Assembly: GCA_016124585.1 (NCBI GenBank)
Contig: WGNL01000004.1
Coordinates: 1 to 64,000, forward strand
Source: Bacteroidota bacterium
GTDB lineage: Bacteria > Bacteroidota > Bacteroidia > Chitinophagales > Saprospiraceae
Length of the DNA: 64,000 bases
Direction: 5' to 3'
Shown here: one piece after another, positions 33,684 through 43,745 of the stretch
Layout: each line of letters opens with the position of its first letter
Position numbering within the stretch: position 1 is the stretch's first letter
The notes under the pieces: model-generated
The model's input: only the letters and a program-made list of their open reading frames with translations
Database searches by the model: none
What the model was told of the DNA's origin: nothing
Translations under genes and position numbers: made by a program

Positions 33684-34967
33684 TTAAAAAATAGCCAAGA
33701 ATTTTTCAAAAAGCTTGCCCACAAAAGTCCGGTCATCAGTTACAATTTCCGCCTTGCCGCTCATTTGCTGGTAAAAATCCAATTTGCGATTTAGGTTAGT
33801 TACAATTTCATCCCCTAACTGGATATCTGCATAGAATGCATTGTCCTTCGCCACTGGGTACACTTTGCCCATTTTGGAGCGCACTGTTCCATACTCACGA
33901 AAGGGGTATTTCACAAATTTTATGTTCACCGTTTGCCCTTCTTTGACCTTGCTGCTTTTGTCCACTGGCAGTTTCACTCTACCCACATACCCACCGCTCT
34001 CTTTGGGCATGATATTGAACAAAACATCGCCTGTCGCAACAAGTTGATTTGTTTTTAATTCCAAATAAAACTGAACGATACCATCAGCAGGTGCAACAAT
34101 CAGGTAATTGTCTTTCCAGTTTTGGACTTCTTTTTTTAGGTCATCCAATTTGCGGTTCAACTGAAAGATAGCTTGTCCAGCACCAGCCTCGGCCTGGGTT
34201 TGAGCCTGGAGTTTACGGACATTTGATTTTGACATTTCACCCTTGTACTCTTCAATTTTCGCCTCTGTTTTCTTGATTTCAGATAGCTTGTTTTTTATTT
34301 CTGATTCAATATTGAAAACAACCGCAGAAAGGCTAGTATCAACAGTTTTGCCATACAAATCGGCTGCATTTCTTTTTTCGGTTTCCAATGCCTTGGCTTC
34401 GTTACGAAGGCTTGGTAAAGTTGCCTCAAGGGCTTTCAATTGTCGCTGCAACTGTGCATTGTTATTGTCAACTGCCACTACGGTTGCCATGTCGATATTT
34501 CCCGCCTCTGTGAGCGGAACCAATTCAAAAGCAGTGATAAAGCTGGAATAAGCTTGTGATAATTCACTGATATTGAGATTTCGGTCAGGTTTATAATTTC
34601 TTAGTTTATCAATATCGAGCTGCCCAATAGTTTCAAGGTCTTTCTCAAGTTTAAGTACATCCTTATAATCTGATTTTGAAGGGAAAACGAGTAACAGGTC
34701 ACCTGTGCTTACGACAGAATTGTTGGTGACTTTTAATTCGGCTATGTAATCAGACTTTGGGGAAACAACGGCTACCGAAGGTGTTTGGGTTGAAACCAGA
34801 ACATCGCCTGTCACAATAACTGGGTAGTGAAAAATCAATCCAGCGAGCGTAATCAAACCAACGATGCTTACCAATCCAGCAATACCCCAAGTAGCTACCC
34901 ATGACGGTGGAGATGCCAAAATTTCCTTCACTTCTCCACTTAAATATTCGATGTTGTCATCCTGCAT
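33684..34967 (-). CDS. HlyD-family membrane fusion protein
   Basis: The adaptor of a type I secretion or peptidase-ABC export system. It has 427 residues with one membrane helix (about 27-48), a lipoyl-like half (VVSPKSDYIAELKVTNNSVV), a long alpha-hairpin coiled coil (about 140-290), the second lipoyl half (IVAPADGIVQFY), and a beta-barrel end (KLPVDKSSKVKEGQTVNIKF). The C39 ABC transporter gene ends 35 bases upstream, so the two form one operon. No TolC-like gene is in the window. Confidence 0.9.
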   Translation of the reverse strand: MQDDNIEYLSGEVKEILASPPSWVATWGIAGLVSIVGLITLAGLIFHYPVIVTGDVLVSTQTPSVAVVSPKSDYIAELKVTNNSVVSTGDLLLVFPSKSDYKDVLKLEKDLETIGQLDIDKLRNYKPDRNLNISELSQAYSSFITAFELVPLTEAGNIDMATVVAVDNNNAQLQRQLKALEATLPSLRNEAKALETEKRNAADLYGKTVDTSLSAVVFNIESEIKNKLSEIKKTEAKIEEYKGEMSKSNVRKLQAQTQAEAGAGQAIFQLNRKLDDLKKEVQNWKDNYLIVAPADGIVQFYLELKTNQLVATGDVLFNIMPKESGGYVGRVKLPVDKSSKVKEGQTVNIKFVKYPFREYGTVRSKMGKVYPVAKDNAFYADIQLGDEIVTNLNRKLDFYQQMSGKAEIVTDDRTFVGKLFEKFLAIF

Positions 34968-35002
34968 TTGCCTTTTGAGTTTAGGTGGTCACCAATTTTC
35001 TT

Positions 35003-37198
35003 TTAATTTATGAGAAGAACTTCTTCGAAGTTGTCAGGAAATTCACTGTTGTTCCCGCCTCTAGAATTAGACAGCAGCGAGCGGTTTTCGGATTTAAACC
35101 TTGCCGGTGCTAGCGGGACTACATTGTCGATTCTTATTGGCAAATTGATTCGGCTGGTAAAAATGACCACAGTTTTGCCCCTAAACGCTTCCTCTATCCG
35201 GTTTAATACCAATGCTTCATTTTGAGCATCCAGGTCGTTGGTGGCCTCATCCAATAGCAGGATTTCAGGTTGTTTGTAAATGGCTCTAGCTATTAAAATG
35301 CCTTGACGTTGTGCCTTGCTTAGCCCGACACCACCTTCACCGACCATGGTGTAAAACCCGTTCTGCATCCGTTCAAGAAATGGCAGGATGTTGGCGATTT
35401 TGGCAGCTTCGATCATTCGCTTGCTGTCAATGGACTCCTCGCCCAGCACGATATTTCTAGCTATCGTATCATAAAATAAATGACCGTCTTGCGTTACAAC
35501 GCCACACTGGCTCAACCAAGCCGCTGTCTGAAAATCGGACAGCCTTATTTGACCATATTTAAGAATGCCTTCCTGCGGTTGCAAAAAAGTAGTCATCAAG
35601 TTGAGTAAGGTTGACTTGCCGCTGCCATTTGGCCCGACAACAGCTGTTATTTTGCCTTTAGGCAACTGGAAATCCAAGTTGTTAATAACCCAAGGGGAAT
35701 GCTCCCCCTCATACCGGAAGGAAATATTTTCACCCTCTAGGATACCATCCTTGGGTAACACATCAATCTTTTCCCCCTTCAATTCCTTGTCGTAATGGAA
35801 CACTTCGTTCATGCGCTCCAACCCCAATTTTGCTTCTTGCCAGCTTAGGAAAAACTCAATTAGTTGTCGAATAGGGCCAGTCAGTTGTGTCAAAATGAAC
35901 AGGGTGGCGACCATTACCCCAATGGTCATATTACCTTCAATAACTGCAATGGCTGCAAAGTAGATGACTAGGATATTGCGAAGCTCACCCAATGAAAATG
36001 GGATTTGCAAAGAAAGCTCATCAGAAAGTGAGTAGGAGCGTCCAACTTTGTAAAGCTGGGCTTCGGAACGTTCCCAAGACCAACGTTGTGCTTGTTCTGC
36101 GTTTGCTAATTTAATATCTCTAATTCCCCGAATCAGGTCAGTTAATCGGCTGTATCTTTCAGCTCCAAACTTGTGGCGATTAAAATTCAATGCTTTCCGC
36201 TTTTTGACAAAATATCGTACAAAAAGCAATTGCACCGCTGCAAATATGGCGACTGTCAAAAATATTTTGAGGTTGAATGCCAAAAGCACCAACATGAAAA
36301 ATAGAATGGTCAAACTTGCATAAATCACAGAAACAGCATCCTTCGTAAAAAACCTTTGGACACGGGGATTGTCGTACAAAGTTTGCATCACATCATCTGT
36401 CATGCGGGATTGAAAAAATGAAGCTGGCAATTGCAATACCCGAATGATAAAATCAGTCAAGAGTTTAATGTTCAGCTTGGAGCCAATATGAAAAAGCAAG
36501 AACCTTCGTATGAAATCGAGACCAATCTGGCTTATGAAAAGTACAATCCATGCCAAGAGTACATAGGGTAACAGGTCTGAGTTTTGCTGTTCTATGCTTT
36601 CATCGACGATAAGCTGGATGATGAATGGAAAGGTGACAGTAAGCAAAGTGCCAACAATAATTGCTGTTGCGAGAAACGCTAACAATTGCTTGAACCCTTT
36701 CAGGTTTTCCCACAAAAAAAATGGATGGTTCCTATCGGCTGGCTTGTTTTCTTCTGTAAAAAAACTTGCTGTAGGCTCCATTAGCAAAATGACCCCTTCT
36801 TGGTCGTAGTTGGCATTATTACCTATCCAGCCTTCCAAAAATTCTTGGGTAGAAATGGTAGCAAGCTGTTCTGCACTAGGATCTCCAATTGTCACTTGGC
36901 GTTCATCAGCTTCGTAAACTACAACAAAATGGTTTTCTTTCCAGTGGGCTATCCCAGGCAATGGGATGTCATCTATGAGTCGCCGGTAGGTCATTTTAGC
37001 GCCAACAGTGTGCATTCCGATTTGCTCTGAGGCTTCACTTACATTTAAAAGACTAACTCCTTCTGCTTTCTGGTAGGCCAGTGGACGCAACTGTTCTGTA
37101 GTAAAGAACTTGCCGTAATACTGTGCTATCATCCTAATACAGACAATTCCGCAATCCCGGGAATGCAATTGTTTAAAATGAGGGTACTTTTTAGACAT
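35003..37198 (-). CDS. Peptidase C39-domain ABC transporter with altered NBD motifs
   Basis: A 731-residue fusion of a C39 peptidase, a six-helix membrane domain and an ATPase. It would cleave a double-glycine leader and export the peptide. The peptidase triad is intact: Cys16 (DCGIVC), His90 (ENHFVVV), Asp106 (GDPS). Walker A (GPNGSGKST) and Walker B (ILLLDEATNDLD) are normal, but the signature reads L626-S-K-A-Q (usually LSGGQ) and the H-loop His is Ser682 (IFTSR for usual I-A-H-R). A C-terminal extension of about 35 residues follows. No precursor peptide with a GG leader was found beside it. Confidence 0.9.
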   Translation of the reverse strand: MSKKYPHFKQLHSRDCGIVCIRMIAQYYGKFFTTEQLRPLAYQKAEGVSLLNVSEASEQIGMHTVGAKMTYRRLIDDIPLPGIAHWKENHFVVVYEADERQVTIGDPSAEQLATISTQEFLEGWIGNNANYDQEGVILLMEPTASFFTEENKPADRNHPFFLWENLKGFKQLLAFLATAIIVGTLLTVTFPFIIQLIVDESIEQQNSDLLPYVLLAWIVLFISQIGLDFIRRFLLFHIGSKLNIKLLTDFIIRVLQLPASFFQSRMTDDVMQTLYDNPRVQRFFTKDAVSVIYASLTILFFMLVLLAFNLKIFLTVAIFAAVQLLFVRYFVKKRKALNFNRHKFGAERYSRLTDLIRGIRDIKLANAEQAQRWSWERSEAQLYKVGRSYSLSDELSLQIPFSLGELRNILVIYFAAIAVIEGNMTIGVMVATLFILTQLTGPIRQLIEFFLSWQEAKLGLERMNEVFHYDKELKGEKIDVLPKDGILEGENISFRYEGEHSPWVINNLDFQLPKGKITAVVGPNGSGKSTLLNLMTTFLQPQEGILKYGQIRLSDFQTAAWLSQCGVVTQDGHLFYDTIARNIVLGEESIDSKRMIEAAKIANILPFLERMQNGFYTMVGEGGVGLSKAQRQGILIARAIYKQPEILLLDEATNDLDAQNEALVLNRIEEAFRGKTVVIFTSRINLPIRIDNVVPLAPARFKSENRSLLSNSRGGNNSEFPDNFEEVLLIN

Positions 37199-37576
37199 AG
37201 CTGTTCAAATACTTCAGGAATTTACTGGCATAGCTAAACAGCAGCCAGTCCGTTCATCTTTCCCGAAGGTAAAACGAGTAATAGTATTTTGCCTCCCCGT
37301 GTAGTATCTAGAAAATATTTATCTGATTATCAAGCGTAACAGCTTAGTAATCAGGCGCAATAACCGTACCGAATCCTGCAATTCGCAATTTTGGCGAACG
37401 CAAATTTTAGATGGGTGGAAAAATAGTTGTGAAAAATTGGAAGCTACAAATAGCGGATTTATCGGTAGGTGTCACAGGTGGCTGCAAATATAGGATTTGA
37501 AACTTATTTGTTTGAAAAATTGAACAAAATATCAATGAAAGCCTATGTGTATGAATCGGAATACTTGAACAAAAAG
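37199..37576. other. Intergenic region upstream of the C39 transporter
   Basis: Contains TACCTTCG-like boxes on the minus strand that may be the transporter promoter. A 64-codon minus-strand frame here shows no signal peptide or GG leader and is probably chance. Nothing else seen. Confidence 0.4.
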
Positions 37577-37616
37577 AAAAGGGCAGAAATGAAATCTTCA
37601 TTTCTGCCCTTTTCTA
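37577..37616 (-). terminator. Strong terminator of the TPR-protein gene
   Basis: AAAAGGGCAGAAATGAA (37577-37593), loop of three, TTCATTTCTGCCCTTTT (37597-37613): a perfect 17-bp stem with runs of T/A on both flanks, so it may work in both directions. Confidence 0.92.
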
Positions 37617-37634
37617 TTATGCAGGAAATCTCCC

Positions 37635-38960
37635 TTATTTCTTGAAATAGGAAGCTCCTACTTCCTGACCAGCTCTTGCTTTTTCCAAGCGTTTTTTGAA
37701 CTCTCCAGATTTCTCAAAATCGTTCATCCTAGCGTAAATCTCTGAAAGTGCAATCAAAGTGTTGATGTCATTTGGCTGCATGCTTTCCGTTTTCTGGAAA
37801 AAGGGCAGCGCTTTTGACATCAAGTCTTTTGCTTCAGCAGAAAGCGCATCATACTTTTTCTGGCCTTCTTTGCCGGGAGGGATATTATTAGCCACTTTGA
37901 TAAGTTCAACAGCTTTGTTGAAATACAAAGAACCGATTGAGTAGATGGCATCGAATTGATTTTCATCAATGCTAATGGCCTTGTTAAAATACTTCAAAGC
38001 CTCTTCGAAATAGCCTTTGGCTACTTCAGAATTGTTATCCTTGGCATACTCATCGTTGAAAAGACTCATGTAAACGTTACCCAGAGCAGAATAAATCGAT
38101 GGATTGTTGGGTTCCGCTTCAATAGCCTTGTTCAACATCTGCTTTAGCGATTCGTAGTCCTTTTCAGCGATTTTTGCATTGATACCTGAAAACAAGATTT
38201 CGGTACTAGCTGGAAATTTTGATTGGCCTTTTTCAAACACTTTCCAAGCTTCATCTTTGTTACCTGCTTGGTACAAATAATCGAAATATTGAGAATAAAC
38301 CGCGGCTTCTTCACTTCCAGCTTGGTAAAGCTCCTTGAAAAGTTGACCAGCAACCTCTTTATTTCCAGCAGCTGATGCACAAAAAGCTACAACGTATTTG
38401 TGATTTGGCATGTCAGTATCTGAAATGACTGGATCCCCACCGTTTTTCTTAACCATGTCGTTTACTTTCATCACCATTTCAAGTGATTTAAAAGCTCCGG
38501 CATAATCAGAACGTTTGATTTGGTTGTTGCCAAGGTTATTCAACTTTCCAGCAGCTTCTGTAGCACCTTTGACTGCATCTTTTGTCTCGTATTTTTTGCT
38601 GGCAATTTCGGCTGCCTTAATGAATGATTCAGCTGCTACGATTGGAGCTTCTGGATGCTGAGGTACAAAATCAGGGTTCTTGATCATACTGGTAAGGTCT
38701 CGGTCGGCAAGGGCATTGTAAATTTCTCCTTTAGTTTGCCAAGTCCTTACTTTCCCTTTGTTGACTTCGGCCCCTGAGGCAAGGTCTATTAGCTCAATGG
38801 CTTCTTTCAATTTGCCCTCATTGCTGTTAGGGTCAAGGTTTTGGGCATAAGCCGCTAAAGCCTTGTCTGCTTTACCTAAAGCTTTCTCAGGGTCTTCCTG
38901 AGCTGTAATAAAATTTGTGAAAAGAAACATGGCCAAGAGGCCGAATACAACTTTTTTCAT
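37635..38960 (-). CDS. Secreted TPR-repeat protein
   Basis: A 441-residue protein with a signal peptide (MKKVVFGLLAMFLFTNFITA), so probably periplasmic. The rest is helical with several tetratricopeptide repeats, clearest at about 205-245 (NKEVAGQLFKELYQAG...DEAWKVFEKGQSKFP), 285-365 (PNNPSIYSALGNVYMSLF, ENQFDAIYSIGSLYFNKA) and 395-430 (PNDINTLIALSEIYARMN). TPR scaffolds bind partner proteins; no partner is indicated. It lies downstream of gyrA with its own promoter. Confidence 0.85.
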   Translation of the reverse strand: MKKVVFGLLAMFLFTNFITAQEDPEKALGKADKALAAYAQNLDPNSNEGKLKEAIELIDLASGAEVNKGKVRTWQTKGEIYNALADRDLTSMIKNPDFVPQHPEAPIVAAESFIKAAEIASKKYETKDAVKGATEAAGKLNNLGNNQIKRSDYAGAFKSLEMVMKVNDMVKKNGGDPVISDTDMPNHKYVVAFCASAAGNKEVAGQLFKELYQAGSEEAAVYSQYFDYLYQAGNKDEAWKVFEKGQSKFPASTEILFSGINAKIAEKDYESLKQMLNKAIEAEPNNPSIYSALGNVYMSLFNDEYAKDNNSEVAKGYFEEALKYFNKAISIDENQFDAIYSIGSLYFNKAVELIKVANNIPPGKEGQKKYDALSAEAKDLMSKALPFFQKTESMQPNDINTLIALSEIYARMNDFEKSGEFKKRLEKARAGQEVGASYFKK

Positions 38961-38992
38961 GTTGATGTGAATTTAATTTAATGTTCTCGTTC

Positions 38993-39000
38993 CAAAAGTA
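38993..39000 (-). promoter_or_regulatory. Putative -7 box of the TPR-protein gene
   Basis: TACTTTTG on the minus strand is an exact TAnnTTTG match. A TTCG about 19 bases upstream could serve as -33. It gives a leader of about 26 bases. Confidence 0.5.
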
Positions 39001-39110
39001 TTCAAACATAAAAAATGTTCGAACACATCAAGGATGAGAAAATGCACTAAATGGCATGAACAGAACTGTTAAGATTCCAATAAAAGTCTTTATAAAACCA
39101 ATATACGGAC

Positions 39111-41654
39111 TCAATTTTCTCCTTCAACGTTGGTTGAGGGTGAATCTTTAGTATCTTCTGTTGAGTCTTCAATTTGCCCTTCCGCTTCATCCATATTTTC
39201 CACCTCTTCTTCATGTGGTACCACAGTAACATCGGCAATTTCATCATCGCCATCAACTCGAATAACACGGACCCCTTGTGTTGCACGCCCCATAACCCTA
39301 ATTTCATTCACAGGCATTCTAATTACGATGCCTGATTTGGTTGTAATCATCAAGTCTTCATCTTCGGCAACAGCTTTTATGGCGATAACATCTCCTGTTT
39401 TTTCAGTAATTTCCATTGTTTTCACACCCTTGCCACCGCGGTTCGTAAGTCGATAGTCACCAGCCATAGTCCGTTTTCCTGTACCTTTCTCCGAAATAGT
39501 CAAAATGGAGTGCGTCAGGTCATTTGGTTCAACAATGGCCATGCCTACTACTGCATCATTTTCGTCCTCCAAAGTAAGGCCGTTGACACCGGAGGTGTTT
39601 CTCCCCATAGGACGTACATTCTTTTCCATAAAGTGAATAGCGTTGCCTGCCTTAGAAGCTATGAAAATCTCATTGTTCCCATTGGTAAGCTTTGCTTCCA
39701 ACAATTGATCACCTTCGTTTATGCTAATGGCAATTATACCGCCTTCCCTCGGGCGAGAATAGGCTTCAACCAAAGTTTTCTTAACCTGACCTTGTTTAGT
39801 ACAGAAAAGAATGTAATTATTGTCCAAAAACTCTTGGTCGTTCAGATTTTGAACAATGATGTATGCCTTTACTTTGTCATCAGAAGAAATGGAAAGTACA
39901 TTTTGAATGAACCGCCCACCTGAACTTTTCGTACCCTCTGGAATTTCGAAAACTCGCAGCCAGTAGCATTTACCTCGCTCTGTAAAAAACATGAGGTAAT
40001 TATGGTTACTCGCAATAAACATGTGTTCAATGAAATCCTCATCTTTTGTCTTGCTTCCTCTTGCGCCTCTTCCACCTCGACTTTGAGTACGATATTCTGT
40101 AACTGCCGTCCTTTTGATATACCCAGCATGTGAAATCGTAATTACGACGTTTTCATCTGCAATGAAATCCTCCATGTTGATTTCACCTTCGTCGTAAGAG
40201 ATTTCAGTGCGGCGATCATCTCCAAAACGTTCCTTTATTTCTGTCAATTCATCTTTAATGATTTGACGTCGGATACCTTCATCTGCAAGGATTGCTTTAT
40301 ATTTTGCTATCAGTTCTAATGTCTCCTCATATTCTTTACGAACCTTATCCCGCTCAAGACCCGTAAGCCTTGAAAGTCGCATTTCAAGGATGGCCTTAGC
40401 TTGAATCTCTGAAAGTTCGAAGGTTGTCATCAATCCCTCCTTGGCATCTTCAACTGTAGGTGATTTACGAATCAGGGCTATCACTTCGTCCAAATGGTCT
40501 AGCGCAATAAGCAGGCCTTCCAAAATATGCGCCTTTTCTTCTGCTTTACGGAGGTCGTACTTTGTCCGGCGAACTATCACTTCCAGACGGAAAGTGATGA
40601 ATTCTTCAATCATGTCCTTGAGGTTCAAGGTCATCGGGCGACCATTTACCAACGCCACATTGTTGACACCAAATGAGGATTGCAGCGGGGTCAGTTTGTA
40701 AAGGAAATTGAGAACAATGCTAGCCATTGCATCACGTTTCACCTCAACCACAATGCGTAAACCAGTCCTGTCACTTTCATCACGAACGTCACTTATTCCT
40801 TCAATCTTTTTATCGTTGGCTAGCTCTGCGATTTTAGCAACTAGCATAGCCTTGTTTACTTGATAAGGAACTTCTGTGATAATGATTGATTCTTTACCAT
40901 TTGCTGCTGTCTCAATATCTGCCCGGCCACGTAGCACAACTCTGCCCCGGCCTGTTTCAAAAGCTTCTTTAACGCCTGAGTAACCGTGGATTATGCCCCC
41001 AGTAGGAAAGTCGGGTGCTTTGATATAGTTACAAAGTTCATCAATGCTAATTTCAGGGTTGTCAATGGTTGCCATTACACCATCCACGACCTCACTTAGA
41101 TTGTGAGGCATCATGTTTGTTGCCATACCCACGGCAATACCCGAAGCTCCGTTAATCAAGAGATTTGGAATTCGTGTAGGCATTACGGTTGGTTCCTCTA
41201 GGGTGTCGTCGAAATTCAGGGCAAAATCAACGGTCTCTTTTTCAATATCTGCAAGAATTTCGTCTGTAATCCTGCGCATTCTGGCTTCAGTGTAACGCAT
41301 TGCGGCAGGACTGTCGCCATCCATTGAACCGAAGTTACCTTGACCATCAACAAGTGGGTAACGAAGTGACCAATCTTGGGCCATCCTTACCATTGTATCA
41401 TAAACTGAAGAGTCGCCATGTGGGTGATACTTACCGAGTACTTCCCCAACGATACGGGCAGATTTTTTATGTGCTTTGTTATAGGAAAGGCCAAGTTCAT
41501 TCATCCCATACAAAACCCTGCGGTGCACTGGCTTCAATCCATCCCTCACATCTGGTAGCGCACGTGAAACAATTACCGACATTGAGTAATCAATGTATGC
41601 GGTTTTCATCTCATCCTCAATATTGATTGGGATAATTCTTTGTCCTGTATTCAT
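39111..41654 (-). CDS. gyrA: DNA gyrase subunit A
   Basis: The breakage-reunion subunit of gyrase, which introduces negative supercoils with GyrB. The protein has 847 residues. The catalytic tyrosine is Y121 ([10 protein letters not shown]). The quinolone-determining region reads [10 protein letters not shown]: Ser82 and Asp86, equivalent to E. coli Ser83 and Asp87, are wild type. The beta-pinwheel domain begins near 505 and carries a GyrA-box-like SRGGRGARG (about 531-539, E. coli form QRRGGKG), which separates GyrA from ParC. An acidic tail ends the protein. Own promoter upstream. Confidence 0.97.
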   Translation of the reverse strand: MNTGQRIIPINIEDEMKTAYIDYSMSVIVSRALPDVRDGLKPVHRRVLYGMNELGLSYNKAHKKSARIVGEVLGKYHPHGDSSVYDTMVRMAQDWSLRYPLVDGQGNFGSMDGDSPAAMRYTEARMRRITDEILADIEKETVDFALNFDDTLEEPTVMPTRIPNLLINGASGIAVGMATNMMPHNLSEVVDGVMATIDNPEISIDELCNYIKAPDFPTGGIIHGYSGVKEAFETGRGRVVLRGRADIETAANGKESIIITEVPYQVNKAMLVAKIAELANDKKIEGISDVRDESDRTGLRIVVEVKRDAMASIVLNFLYKLTPLQSSFGVNNVALVNGRPMTLNLKDMIEEFITFRLEVIVRRTKYDLRKAEEKAHILEGLLIALDHLDEVIALIRKSPTVEDAKEGLMTTFELSEIQAKAILEMRLSRLTGLERDKVRKEYEETLELIAKYKAILADEGIRRQIIKDELTEIKERFGDDRRTEISYDEGEINMEDFIADENVVITISHAGYIKRTAVTEYRTQSRGGRGARGSKTKDEDFIEHMFIASNHNYLMFFTERGKCYWLRVFEIPEGTKSSGGRFIQNVLSISSDDKVKAYIIVQNLNDQEFLDNNYILFCTKQGQVKKTLVEAYSRPREGGIIAISINEGDQLLEAKLTNGNNEIFIASKAGNAIHFMEKNVRPMGRNTSGVNGLTLEDENDAVVGMAIVEPNDLTHSILTISEKGTGKRTMAGDYRLTNRGGKGVKTMEITEKTGDVIAIKAVAEDEDLMITTKSGIVIRMPVNEIRVMGRATQGVRVIRVDGDDEIADVTVVPHEEEVENMDEAEGQIEDSTEDTKDSPSTNVEGEN

Positions 41655-41704
41655 TAAAATCTTACTGGATTTGGTGTTTCAATAAGTTTGATTCAAAAGC
41701 GGTG

Positions 41705-41734
41705 CAAAAGTAGTAAAAATGAAGCGGCATCCAA
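41705..41734 (-). promoter_or_regulatory. Putative gyrA promoter
   Basis: Minus strand: TTGG (41731-41734), 18-base spacer, TACTTTTG (41705-41712), an exact -7 match. The leader would be about 45 bases. Confidence 0.55.
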
Positions 41735-41800
41735 CCTTTTAAGTTTAGATTTTCAAATCAAAAATGAGTGAAAAAGAGAGCAATTTTAGGTTGTTTACTT

Positions 41801-42667
41801 TTAGCTTAAAGCTGATATTTTTGCTTTGTTTTCAAACATGGCGAGTAAAACTGAAAGTCGCTGACGAAGGTCTTTTCTGTTCACTATGAAGTCAAGGAAC
41901 CCATGGTCCATCAAAAATTCAGAAGTTTGAAAACCTTCTGGAAGGTCTCTTTTGATAGTTTCTTTAATGACCCTTGGGCCAGCAAAGCCGATAAGGGCAT
42001 TTGGTTCTGCAAAATTCATATCCCCTAACATGGCGAATGACGCAGTGACTCCGCCAGTGGTAGGGTCAGTCATCAGTGAAAAATAGGGTAGGCCTGCTTT
42101 GGATAATTGGGTGAGTTTTGCTGAAGTTTTTCCCATTTGCATCAACGAGAATGCAGATTCCATCATTCTAGCACCTCCTGATTTCGAGATGATGAGCAAT
42201 GGGCATTGAAGTTCGATACTTTTGTCAATAGCTCTAGCGATTTTTTCTCCTACAACTGAACCCATTGAACCACCAATAAATGTAAAGTCCATTGCGGCCA
42301 CCACTAAGTACCTATCCTCAATCTTTCCAATTGACACAGCAATTGCGTCAGTAAGACCCGTTTTGACATGCTCTTCTTGAAGGCGTTTGGTGTATGGTTT
42401 AAGGTCCACAAAACTTAAGTGGTCTTTCGATATCAGGTCGTCAAAAACAACTTCATAGTTTTCTTCAAATATCAAATCAAAGTAATCATGTGAGCCGATT
42501 CTGATATGATAATCGCACTTTGGACACTTAAAGTAATTAGCCCGAACTTCTTTCATGGTACTCATTTCATTGCATTGTTTGCATTTGTACCAAAGTCCGT
42601 CTGGCGTTTCTTTTTTGTATTTCGTGGCAGTCTGGATGCCGTCTTTCAATCTTTTGAACCAACCCAT
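41801..42667 (-). CDS. accD: Acetyl-CoA carboxylase carboxyltransferase subunit beta
   Basis: With AccA it transfers the carboxyl group from biotin to acetyl-CoA to make malonyl-CoA, the first step in fatty-acid synthesis. The protein has 288 residues. The zinc ribbon is complete (Cys29, Cys32, Cys48, Cys51 in YKCKQC ... FKCPKC), then the crotonase-like core with GGSMGSVVGEKIARA and SGGARMMES, and TDPTTGGVTASFAMLGD. It is the usual length. It is not next to accA here. Confidence 0.96.
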   Translation of the reverse strand: MGWFKRLKDGIQTATKYKKETPDGLWYKCKQCNEMSTMKEVRANYFKCPKCDYHIRIGSHDYFDLIFEENYEVVFDDLISKDHLSFVDLKPYTKRLQEEHVKTGLTDAIAVSIGKIEDRYLVVAAMDFTFIGGSMGSVVGEKIARAIDKSIELQCPLLIISKSGGARMMESAFSLMQMGKTSAKLTQLSKAGLPYFSLMTDPTTGGVTASFAMLGDMNFAEPNALIGFAGPRVIKETIKRDLPEGFQTSEFLMDHGFLDFIVNRKDLRQRLSVLLAMFENKAKISALS

Positions 42668-42847
42668 TTGACGATATTAGTTAACAAGAATGTGGCGGTA
42701 TTTCAGCTGCAAAGAAAAGCAGGAAGGCTGAAATTCAGGTATTTTATTGCAGATTGAAGTTCAAAGTGACCGAATTTAAGCCAAAAAAAATTCCAACAAA
42801 ATATTTTCAATTATCCCAAATTACTAATTCCATTGATTAAATTCATA

Positions 42848-42885
42848 AACCAGCCTTGCCTCATATTGTTGAGGCAGGTTTTTTT
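42848..42885 (+). terminator. Orphan plus-strand terminator
   Basis: CCTTGCCTCA (42854-42863) pairs with TGAGGCAGG (42870-42878), followed by TTTTTTT on the plus strand. The genes on both sides are on the minus strand. Confidence 0.6.
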
Positions 42886-42930
42886 GATAATCAAGAACGA
42901 ATTGTAAAGAAGTGAGTTTTTAGACGGCAA

Positions 42931-43500
42931 CTAAGCAGTTACTTCTTCGAAAGTGCCATCACCCTTTGGACGCTTGATAATATTCAATTTTCCTGTGTCA
43001 CCATAAAATTCTTTTGACTTACGATTGTAAGCCAAAGCGGCTTCTTCAGGTGTGTCGAACATTCCTATATGCATGGATTTTCCGTTCAAAGAAATAACAG
43101 CACGATATCGATGGTTTTCCTGATAAACACCTGTATAACCAGTTTTGCTACTGGTCTTGCGTTTCCGGCTTGCAACTGCCCTTGAACGATAAACAATGTT
43201 TTCAAGTCTGCAGTCCAATTTGTTGTTATTCTTTGCCCCTACAAGATTTTCCGTTTTCGTTTTTGTGTCGATAAGGAATTTCTCTGCAATCACTTTGTGC
43301 AGGTACAAGGTTTCTGTTTTAAAACTACCGTCGCTTTTTTTCCAGGTTTTCTGGAAGACGGCACATCCACTCGAATGTTTTCGAAGGTTATTGATGAAGT
43401 CAACTTTTGCAAGGTAAGGGTCGGATGTCAACCATTCATATACCTCTGCGTCTAGCAGAACATTGTCGTCTGCATTTTTGAGTTTGATTTTGTAAAGCAC
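42931..43500 (-). CDS. AP2-domain protein with degenerate HNH region
   Basis: A 189-residue protein. Residues about 60-105 resemble the HNH region of AP2-type homing endonucleases (LHKVIAEKFL ... NNNKLDCRLENI), but the usual VDHINGN has become VGAKNNN, so the first catalytic His is lost. Residues about 115-170 form an AP2 DNA-binding domain (TGYTGVYQENHRYRAVI, the G-x-x-T/A-x-EEAALAYNRKS pattern). It is best read as a former mobile nuclease that survives as a DNA-binding protein. The start is GTG at 43500, as no upstream ATG is in frame. Confidence 0.78.
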   Translation of the reverse strand: MLYKIKLKNADDNVLLDAEVYEWLTSDPYLAKVDFINNLRKHSSGCAVFQKTWKKSDGSFKTETLYLHKVIAEKFLIDTKTKTENLVGAKNNNKLDCRLENIVYRSRAVASRKRKTSSKTGYTGVYQENHRYRAVISLNGKSMHIGMFDTPEEAALAYNRKSKEFYGDTGKLNIIKRPKGDGTFEEVTA

Positions 43501-43745
43501 GTTACTCTGATTTTGTTGTTGTTGTTACTATTCCAGCTCTAAACTTTTTCTAAAGAAACACCTAAAATACTATTGAGTTGTTTAGGAAACTTTAGGAGGG
43601 CAAATGTTGAAAATAATAATCATAAAGTGATAAGGCAAATAATATAATTTTTGTAATCTACTTGTTTGATTCTGAAATTGCAAGAAAACTAAATAAACAA
43701 AACACATACGAAACATTGCAAATTGTGTTGATAACAATTTTAATG

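Noticed and set aside
37407-37601. A minus-strand 64-codon frame as a precursor peptide for the C39 exporter
   Set aside because: It has no double-glycine leader or other precursor features and overlaps the terminator of the neighbouring gene.
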